64,000 nucleotides of DNA from Microterricola pindariensis (GTDB lineage: Bacteria; Actinomycetota; Actinomycetes; Actinomycetales; Microbacteriaceae). Positions 43,397 through 50,500 of this stretch are shown here, one piece after another. The position numbers and the translations under genes were made by a program. Position 1 is the stretch's first letter. Each line of letters starts with the position of its first letter. A model generated the notes under the pieces. The model had not been told where the DNA came from and did not search any database. It saw only the letters and a program-made list of their open reading frames with translations. The stretch covers positions 1-64,000 of the forward strand of contig NZ_MPZN01000002.1 in assembly GCF_002936985.1 (NCBI RefSeq), read 5' to 3'.

Positions 43397-44446
43397 ATGC
43401 GCGCAACGGTGATCCACGGTGAACGAGACGTCCGTATCGAAGAGGTGCCGGACCCGGTGCTCTCCACTGGCGGCGACGCCATCGTGCGGGTGGTCGCGGC
43501 CTGCGTCTGCGGCTCCGACCTCTGGGGCTACCGCGGCATCACGCCGACGCCCGAGCCGCGCCGCATCGGCCACGAGTTCGTCGGCATCGTCGAACAGGTG
43601 GGGCCGGACGTCACAGCGGTGAAGCCGGGCGACTTCGTCATCGCCCCGTTCTACGACTGTGATTTCACGTGCATCAACTGCCGAAACGGCGTCAGCACCT
43701 CCTGCCTGCACGGCGGATGGTGGGGCGGCACCGACGAGTTCGGCGCCTTCGCCGACGGCGCCCAGGGCGAGCGGGTGCGCGTGCCGCACGCCGACGGCAC
43801 CCTGGTGGCCACCCCGTCGATGCCGGATGCCGCGCTCGTGCCGAGCCTGCTGACCCTCTCCGACGTGATGGGCACCGGCCACCACGCCGCCGTCTCCGCC
43901 GGGGTGACCCCGGGCAGCACGGTCGTCGTCGTCGGCGACGGGGCCGTCGGACTCTGCGCGGTGCTCGCAGCGAAACGGCTGGGTGCGGCCCGGGTGATCG
44001 CGATGTCGCGGAATCCGAAGCGGCAGGCCGTCGCCCGCGAGTTCGGGGCGACCGACATCGTCGAGGAGCGCGGCGACGAGGGCGTCGCCCGCATCCAGGA
44101 GATGACCGGCGGCATCGGCGCCGACTACGTGCTGGAGTGTGTCGGCACCAAGGAGTCGATGGACCAGGCGATCCGCTCGGCACGCCCCGGCGGCATGGTC
44201 GGCTACGTCGGCGTGCCCAATGGCGGGCCGGAGCTGCCCGTGCGCCCCCTGTTCAACCGCAACGTCGGCGTCAACGGCGGCGTCGCGCCGGTGCGCAACT
44301 ACATCGAGGAGCTGCTGCCCGAGGTTCTGGCCGGCGTGATCGAGCCCGGCCGCGTGTTCGACCTGGAGCTGCCGCTCGCCGACGTGGCCGAGGCGTACGC
44401 CGCCATGGACGAGCGCCGGGCGATCAAGGTGCTGCTGCGGCCCTAG
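43397..44446 (+). CDS. Zinc-dependent alcohol dehydrogenase family protein
   Basis: 349 residues, medium-chain dehydrogenase. The catalytic zinc site is CVCGSD plus GHEFVG. The structural-zinc lobe has four Cys in [16 protein letters not shown]. The cofactor motif is GDGAVGL. Its close relatives include the glutathione-independent formaldehyde and threonine dehydrogenase-like enzymes, but the substrate cannot be assigned. Monocistronic, between a repeat and a convergent operon. The coding end carries a 17-bp tandem duplication that includes the stop. Confidence 0.88.
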   Translation: MRATVIHGERDVRIEEVPDPVLSTGGDAIVRVVAACVCGSDLWGYRGITPTPEPRRIGHEFVGIVEQVGPDVTAVKPGDFVIAPFYDCDFTCINCRNGVSTSCLHGGWWGGTDEFGAFADGAQGERVRVPHADGTLVATPSMPDAALVPSLLTLSDVMGTGHHAAVSAGVTPGSTVVVVGDGAVGLCAVLAAKRLGAARVIAMSRNPKRQAVAREFGATDIVEERGDEGVARIQEMTGGIGADYVLECVGTKESMDQAIRSARPGGMVGYVGVPNGGPELPVRPLFNRNVGVNGGVAPVRNYIEELLPEVLAGVIEPGRVFDLELPLADVAEAYAAMDERRAIKVLLRP

Positions 44447-44473
44447 TGCTGCTGCGGCCCTAGTGCTGCTGCG
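44430..44473. repeat. 17-bp tandem duplication across a stop codon
   Basis: TGCTGCTGCGGCCCTAG occurs at 44430-44446 and 44447-44463, followed by a partial third copy. The first copy holds the last codons and TAG stop of the dehydrogenase gene. The duplication adds only untranslated sequence. Confidence 0.9.
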
Positions 44474-44482
44474 TGGCGGCAA

Positions 44483-45016
44483 TCAGCCGCGCGGCGGGTA
44501 GACCCCCTGCAGCGCGATGCAGAAGGAGAGCGTCAGATACGGCGGCAAATTGTTGTGCGGTTGGTTGCCCCCGGCGGGGGCGACGGCGGCGAGGTTCAGA
44601 TTGCTGGCAGGGGCCGACGCCGGGGCGAAACCGTGCTGCTGCGCACGGCCGGAGCGGGGGATGGCGGGCACGTTGTCCTCGGCCGACGTCGAGGTGCCGG
44701 GTGCGTTGAGCGCTTGCAGGCCGTGGCTGTGCGAGGGAATCTCGCTCTCGAGCAGCGTCACCGTCTCCGCGCCGCCCTCTTGCCCGAGGTCATAGAGGCT
44801 GAGCCCGGGGCCCTGGCCGGGGTGCAGCGGGAAGCGCCCTTGGAGGTTCGGCAGCGCGAAGGTGCTTTTGCCGTCGCCGCCATAGGTGGTGCCGAGCAAA
44901 GAGAACAGTGCAGTGTTCTGAGAAATTGGCAACAGCTGGCCGTCGCACCAGGCCCACCCCTTGGGGGCGAAGTTGAAGGGGAACATGCGGATCTCGGCGA
45001 CGAATGGATCGCTCAT
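44483..45016 (-). CDS. Phage-tail-collar (microcystin-dependent-protein-like) protein 3
   Basis: 177 residues. The tail-collar domain is at the N-terminus: EIRMFPFNFAPKGWAWCDGQ, then LLGTTYGGDGKSTFALPNLQGRFPLH. The C-terminal part is HSHGLQA, a variable segment and NLPPYLTLSFCIALQGVYPP, the signature ending of MdpA/B/C proteins. No signal peptide or transmembrane helix. Known members are phage tail fibre tips or bacterial proteins of unknown function. It is the last of three paralogues in a six-gene operon, so the three may form a trimer or hetero-oligomer. Confidence 0.88.
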   Translation of the reverse strand: MSDPFVAEIRMFPFNFAPKGWAWCDGQLLPISQNTALFSLLGTTYGGDGKSTFALPNLQGRFPLHPGQGPGLSLYDLGQEGGAETVTLLESEIPSHSHGLQALNAPGTSTSAEDNVPAIPRSGRAQQHGFAPASAPASNLNLAAVAPAGGNQPHNNLPPYLTLSFCIALQGVYPPRG

Positions 45017-45061
45017 GGGTGCTCCTTAGATCGAGCGGGCAGGTGGGGCGAGCGGCTGGTG

Positions 45062-45559
45062 CTAGTTCTGGCTCGGGAAGATGCCGGCCAACGCAATGCA
45101 GAAGTTCAGGGTGAGGTACGGCGACACATTCTGGTGCGCCTGCGAGCCCCCGGTGTTCGCGACCATCGACGGCGCCATGGACTGCAGGCTCGAGGGCGCG
45201 GCGAAGACCGGTTTCCCCGGGGCCGCCGGGATCCCGGCGGCCGGGCTCAGCTGGCCGGGCAACGTCGCGACGTTCACAGCGTGCCGATGTGCGGGCATCT
45301 CCGCCGGCGTCAGCGTGTGCGCCTGTTCGCCGCCGCGCTCGCCGAGGGTGTGACCGCCACCCACGTGCAGCGGGGAGCGCCCCTGCATGTCGGGGAGCCC
45401 GAAGGTGGTTTGGCCGTTGCCGCCGTAGGTGGTGCCGAGCAGTGAGAACAGCCCTTGGTTCTGGTTGATCGGCAGGAGCTGGCCGTTGCAGAACGCCCAG
45501 CCCTTCGGCGGGAAGCCGAAGCTGAACAGGCGGATCTCGGAGAGGAATGGCTCAGCCAC
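45062..45559 (-). CDS. Phage-tail-collar (microcystin-dependent-protein-like) protein 2
   Basis: 165 residues. EIRLFSFGFPPKGWAFCNGQ and LLGTTYGGNGQTTFGLPDMQGRSPLH form the collar domain, followed by MPAHRHAVNV and a C-terminal VSPYLTLNFCIALAGIFPS. Middle part is Ala/Pro-rich and differs from its paralogues. It lies 39 bp after the first paralogue and 45 bp before the third. No other phage structural gene is present, so this is not a prophage remnant by the visible evidence. Confidence 0.88.
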   Translation of the reverse strand: MAEPFLSEIRLFSFGFPPKGWAFCNGQLLPINQNQGLFSLLGTTYGGNGQTTFGLPDMQGRSPLHVGGGHTLGERGGEQAHTLTPAEMPAHRHAVNVATLPGQLSPAAGIPAAPGKPVFAAPSSLQSMAPSMVANTGGSQAHQNVSPYLTLNFCIALAGIFPSQN

Positions 45560-45598
45560 GGGAGGCCTTTCTGGAGGTGGAAGGACGGTGCTGGCGCA

Positions 45599-46111
45599 TC
45601 AATTCGGCGCGGGGAAGATGCCGAACAGGGAGATGATGAAGCTCACGGCCAGATAAGGCGGCATGTTCGAATGCGGCTGCGACCCGCCGCTCGGGCCCAG
45701 TGACCCAGGGGCGAGCTGGACGAGGTCTGGCGACTGGGGGTCGAGCACGGCGTAGGGCGTGTCTGTCCCGCTCGCCCACACGTTGCCCTGCGCGCTGCTG
45801 CTCGTGCCGGTGACGCCCGCGGCGATGACCTGGTGGTTGTGCGCGGGAATCTGAGTTGGAGTCAGTGACACCTCCTCCACGCCGCCTGCCTGGGCCAGTG
45901 CGTGGCCGGGGTCCCGGTGTAGCGGCGCGCGGCCGCGCAGGTCGGGCAGTGCGAAGGTGGAATCTCCGTCGCCGCCGTACGTCGTCCCGATCAGGTTGAA
46001 CAGGGTTTCCTGCTCGGAGATCGGCAACAACTGCCCGTCGCAGAACATCCAGCCGGCCGGGGCGAAGTTGCCGCCGAACATCCGAATCTCGCCGACATAG
46101 GGTAGCGCCAT
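45599..46111 (-). CDS. Phage-tail-collar (microcystin-dependent-protein-like) protein 1
   Basis: 170 residues. The collar domain reads EIRMFGGNFAPAGWMFCDGQ and LIGTTYGGDGDSTFALPDLRGRAPLH. The C-terminal half has IPAHNHQVIAAG and MPPYLAVSFIISLFGIFPA. It begins 2 bp after the stop of the small DUF6916-like gene, so it is translationally linked to it. The three paralogues share the same N- and C-terminal blocks but differ between them. Confidence 0.9.
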   Translation of the reverse strand: MALPYVGEIRMFGGNFAPAGWMFCDGQLLPISEQETLFNLIGTTYGGDGDSTFALPDLRGRAPLHRDPGHALAQAGGVEEVSLTPTQIPAHNHQVIAAGVTGTSSSAQGNVWASGTDTPYAVLDPQSPDLVQLAPGSLGPSGGSQPHSNMPPYLAVSFIISLFGIFPAPN

Positions 46112-46113
46112 TC

Positions 46114-46419
46114 TCAGGCCTCCAGACTGGTGAAGCTCGCGGTGTACTCGGTGCCGGATGCGTCGGCGCCGGACGGCACGAGGAAGATCTCGACGTCGCC
46201 GAGCGTGGCGTGGGCGAGGGCGAAGATGCCCTGCTCGCGTGCGTCTGCGCTGCGCAGCGTGAGCGAGAACGACATGTACCCGCCGCCGCTGCGCAGATCG
46301 CTGCACGCGGTCAGGGTCAGCTCGAGCGGCTGCCCTGCGCCGTCCGATGCGGCGAAGTCATCACCGACGACGGCGAGGAGCTCGGCGTGGCTGGGGAGCC
46401 CGGGGGTGTGCCCGCTCAT
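46114..46419 (-). CDS. Small DUF6916-like protein
   Basis: 101 residues, no signal peptide. The pattern is ELLAVVGDDFAASDGAGQPLELTLTAC, then MSFSLTLRSADAREQGIFALAHATLGDVEIFLVP. It resembles the DUF6916 domain of small beta-rich proteins found beside tail-collar genes (family name from memory, moderately sure). The Tat-signal protein two genes upstream has a similar core. It overlaps the GNAT stop by 4 bp and precedes the first collar gene by 2 bp. Confidence 0.7.
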   Translation of the reverse strand: MSGHTPGLPSHAELLAVVGDDFAASDGAGQPLELTLTACSDLRSGGGYMSFSLTLRSADAREQGIFALAHATLGDVEIFLVPSGADASGTEYTASFTSLEA

Positions 46420-46907
46420 GCGCTGTGTGCTTTCTTTCGGGGATCCCAGCGGAGGGCCAGGTGGCTGGCCGTCGCTGTCGCCGGCGGGTGGGAGTCGACG
46501 GCGAAGCCGTGACGCTCGTAGAGTGCGCGCGCCCGGTGGTTGGCGTGCTGCACGTTGAGCGTGATGGGCAGCGCCGCGGCATCCGCCCGGTCGATCAGCG
46601 CTCTCAGCATGGAGCTGCCGTGACCGCGTCCCTGCTCGGTGCTGACAACGGCGAGGTCGACGATGTGCAGTCCATCGGCAGTCTCTGCAAGAACCATGCG
46701 GCCAATGTCGGGCTCGATGATCCACCTCTCGGCGTGCGGGTGCATGCCCTCGAGATGGCGCCGTTGGGCCTCGAACTGCATCGACAGGAACAACTCGCGG
46801 CTCTGGGCGTCGGGCAGCGCGTTGAGCTCCGCCTGGCGAGACTCGGCGAAGAGCTGCCGCAGGAGCGGGGCATCGCTGCCCTGTTCCGGGCGGAGGGCCA
46901 CCGTCAT
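46416..46907 (-). CDS. GNAT-family N-acetyltransferase
   Basis: 163 residues of the GNAT fold. The acetyl-CoA pyrophosphate loop is QGRGHGSS within LAVVSTEQGRGHGSSMLRALI, and the final strand is ALYERHGF. It transfers an acetyl group to an amine on an unknown small molecule or protein. It overlaps both neighbours by 4 bp, so it is an integral part of the collar operon; a GNAT next to collar proteins suggests modification of one of them or of the surface they bind. Confidence 0.88.
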   Translation of the reverse strand: MTVALRPEQGSDAPLLRQLFAESRQAELNALPDAQSRELFLSMQFEAQRRHLEGMHPHAERWIIEPDIGRMVLAETADGLHIVDLAVVSTEQGRGHGSSMLRALIDRADAAALPITLNVQHANHRARALYERHGFAVDSHPPATATASHLALRWDPRKKAHSA

Positions 46908-47347
46908 GCGTCGCGGTTGACGAGGGCCTGGAGCTGGCGCTTCGGGCTGTCGCCGGCGGGGGAGGCGAAGAGGGTGGCCGCGGGAACCGCGGGGTGGGTG
47001 ATCTCGGCAATTCCGCTCGGCAGCATGGACACGCCAGGCGCCGTGAAGATCAGGTTGAAGCGGTTCTCGTCGTCGGTGCCGATGGCCGGTGGCACGTCGT
47101 CGATGGCGGTCAGCGTGACGGCGAACGGCGTCTCGGCGAAGGTCGCGACGAAGGTCTCGCCCTCGTGGCCGGCGAAGTGCGAGCGCACGGGGAGGCCGGC
47201 GCTCGGCGCGGGGGTGAAGGCGGGAATCGCCGGGGCAAGCTGAGCGATGCCACCGGCGACGGCCGGCGTGGTGAAGGCGCCGACGGCGACGACCCCGACC
47301 GCTCCGGCGCCGACCGCCAAGACGGCTCGGCGAGAAACCTCAAGCAT
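46904..47347 (-). CDS. Tat-signal secreted protein with DUF6916-like core
   Basis: 147 residues. The N-terminus SRRAVLAVGAGAVGVVAVGAF has the twin Arg and hydrophobic stretch of a Tat signal. The mature part reads FAGHEGETFVATFAETPFAVTLTAIDDV then ENRFNLIFTAPG, which is similar to the small protein at 46114-46419. It is the first gene of the leftward collar operon. The ATG at 47347 is preceded by AAGGAG (rev. of CTCCTT). It lies 21 bp from the first of two operator-like palindromes. Confidence 0.7.
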   Translation of the reverse strand: MLEVSRRAVLAVGAGAVGVVAVGAFTTPAVAGGIAQLAPAIPAFTPAPSAGLPVRSHFAGHEGETFVATFAETPFAVTLTAIDDVPPAIGTDDENRFNLIFTAPGVSMLPSGIAEITHPAVPAATLFASPAGDSPKRQLQALVNRDA

Positions 47348-47367
47348 GGAGCTCCTTGATCGGAAGA

Positions 47368-47501
47368 TGGACGTCGTCCATTCTTGTCGCCAGCGGCCGT
47401 GCACGCGTGGTCGAGAATTCCCCCAGTTCGGGGCCTTAACGCTGGGCCGCGCAGCAACTACGCTTTACGCTGCTGGACGGCGTCCAATATTTTTGTCGCC
47501 A
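47368..47501. promoter_or_regulatory. Paired identical palindromes in a divergent promoter region
   Basis: TGGACGTCGTCCA (47368-47380) and TGGACGGCGTCCA (47474-47486) are 13-bp palindromes differing only at the centre base. They are 106 bp apart. Each is followed after 3-6 bp by TTGTCGCCA. They lie between the collar operon and the giant surface-protein gene. They are probably sites for one regulator acting on both. Confidence 0.65.
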
Positions 47502-47574
47502 AGGAATCGCTCGGCTGCCCCCGCGTCGCTATTTCGCTCTTCCGGCCCCGAACGCAGAAAGCCCTCACATACAC

Positions 47575-50500
47575 ATGCTTCCGCCCCGCACCGCCGGCCC
47601 CCTCGCTCGATCAACCCCCCGGCGCGCGGTCGCGATTGCGACCATCGTCGCACTTGCTCTCGGCGGCGCAGTGGTGGGGGTTGCGGCGCCGGCAGCGGCA
47701 GCGGCAGAGGCGTGGACGGTGACGAGCACCTCGGACGCCGGGCTGCCGGCATCCTGCGCCCCCGGATCGACCGTGAAGACCCCGGCTTCCCCGGTCACGC
47801 TGCGCGACGCAGTCTGTGCCGCAAACAACCGGGGCAACGATGTCACGACGATCACCCTGCTGGCGGGCGAGTACACGCTTGATGCCGTGAACGGCTCGCT
47901 CAAGCTCGGCACCGTCCCCGGCTCGAGAATCACGCTGAAGGGCCCGGCCGACCGCGGCGCGATCATCCGCGGCGACGGCAAGACCTCGGTGCTGGTGCTC
48001 GACCCCGGCCTCGTCGGCGGCATCTCGACCACCCTGGACGGCCTCACGATCACCGGCGGCGTTGGCAACGAATTCGGCGGCGGCGGAATCCTCGGCGGCT
48101 CCGCCGCTGGTGGGCCGGCCGGCATCCTCACCATCACGAATAGTGCGATCACCGGCAACAAGGCCAACTCAACGGGGAGCGCAACCAATTTGCCGGGCGG
48201 CGGCATCCAATTCGTCGGCGGCGCACTCAGCATCTCCGACTCCACGATCAGCGACAACAATTCCGGATCCAGCAGCGGCGGCGGCGTCGCCTACCAGGCG
48301 ACCGGGGTCGCCGGCGAGAGCTTCATCGTGCGCGACAGCGTGTTCAGCGGCAACTCGCTGACCTCGGGGAACCCCGCAGCGATCGGCGGCGGCGCCATCG
48401 AGTTCACCGCCGGTGCCGCCGCCACGGGCTTCACCGCGTCGATCACCGACAGCGACTTCATCGGGAACTCTCTGTCGGCGACTGACGTCCACCCCGCCCG
48501 CGGTGCCGCGATCCTGCAGAACAGTGGTGCGCTGAGCGTGCTGCGCAACACGTTCTCCAACAACAAGATCAGCGGGTACGCGACCGGCGCCGGCATTGCG
48601 ATTCACGTCGCAGGCGGCGCGACCGTGGCCACCTACAACAGCTTCACCGGAAACACCGGGCCAAACGGGGACAGCGTCGTCAACAGCACACTGATACCCG
48701 GCAGCACCCCGGTGGCGTTCGCCGCCACCGTCGCCGCCGCCAACAACTGGTGGGGCTGCAACCGGCTCCCCGCTGCGGGGAGCGCCTGTGCCACGGCTTC
48801 GGCTGGCGTCACCGTCGAGCCTTCGCTCGCGCTGTCGGTGAGCGCGAATCCCTCGCTGATCGCGCTGGGCAGCTCGACGACGACGCTCACTGCGTCGGTG
48901 TTGACCAACTCGGAGGGGAAGTCCGTCTCCGCGGCCGAGCTGCGCGTCTTCACCGGTGCGAGCGTCGCCTGGGATCAGGTTCGCCCCGCCGGAGCCACCC
49001 TCTCTGCGCCGGGCACCCCGCTCGTCGCCGGCGTGGCCACGGTCGGATTCGACGCCCACGCGCTGCGCGGGCCGGCATCCGTGACAGCCAGCCTCGACGG
49101 CGCCGCGGCCACCGCCGTGTTCGGCATGGCCAAAGCGCCCACGTTCCCCGCGCTGACGGCGCTGGAGGCCACGGTCAACAAGCCCGTGAACGTGACGGTC
49201 AGCAGCGACGGCTATCCCGCTGCGGCCATCACGGTCTCCGGCGCCCCGCTGCCGCCCGGTCTGACGCTGCGCGACAACGGCAACGGCACAGCGACGATCA
49301 GCGGGACGCCAACGGCCGCCGGCGCGCTCACGACCGAGCTGAAGGCCGAGAACGCCGTGAGCCCGGGGAGCCCGCACACGGCGCCGTACATCGTGAACGT
49401 GCGCGAGCCGGTGCTCTTCACCTCTCCCGCTGCCACGACCTTTGAGGTCGGAACCCCCGGCTCGCACACGGTCTCGACAAGCGGGTTCCCGCTGAGCGCG
49501 CTCGTGCGTGGCGGCGACCCGCTCCCCGCCGGTGTGACGCTGACCGGCGGCGCGGCCGGGGCGACCGACGCTCTGCTCAGCGGCACCCCTGCCGCGGGCA
49601 CCGGCGGGCGGTACAACCTCACCCTCGCGCGCAACAACGGGCGCGATCCGAATGTCGTCCAGGGCTTCACCCTCACGGTGAACGAGGCCCCCTCGATCAC
49701 GAGCTCCGCCACGCAGTCGGCGACCGTCGGCAGCGCGATGAACGCGCGCTTCAGCACGGCGAACGGCTACCCGGCCGACACGGTGCTCTCGCTCAGCGGG
49801 GATCTGCCCGCCGGCGTCAGCACGCAGGTCACGGCCGGAAGCGTCACCGGACTGGTCGGGACGCCGGAAGCGGGCGCCGGCCGCATCTACCCGCTGGTGC
49901 TGACGGCTGCGAACGCGGCAGGGCTCTCCACCTCGCAGGTCGTCAGCCTCACCGTGAACGAGGCGGCGAGCATCCTCACACCGCCGAGCGACGCCAGCGT
50001 CCTGGTCGGCGCCGAGGTCACCCTCACCGTGGTCGTCGGCGGCTACCCTGCCCCGAGCGGCCACTGGCAGCTCTCGCGTGACGGCTCCCTCTGGACAGAC
50101 CTCGGCGAGACCGGCCGAGCGCTGACGGTCCAGACAACTCAGGCAGACAACGGCGCGCGCTACCGCTACTTCATCAACCCCACACTGGTGAGTGCCGCAG
50201 CACAACTCACGGTGGGCACCGGCCCGGCAATCGGGAGCGCGAACGCCGACACCTGGCGAGTGGACGGCAGCGCTCAGGACTTCGAGGTCTTCGCCAGTGG
50301 CATCCCGGATGCCGCGATCAGCGTGCTGCCGTTGTCACCGGCGACGGCGCCCAGCTGGTTGAGCATCGGTGCGAGCGCCGGCGGACGGCTGACGATCGCG
50401 GGCACACCCCCGGCGGGCTCCGGAGGGAACTACCTCTTCCTGGTCTCTGCAAGCAATGTCTTCGGGACGGCCGCGTCGACGCCGCTGATCCTCACCGTGG

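Noticed and set aside
44483-46111. Prophage or phage-tail-like injection system around the tail-collar genes
   Set aside because: No capsid, sheath, baseplate, tape-measure, lysis, terminase or integrase gene lies on either side; neighbours are ordinary metabolic genes.
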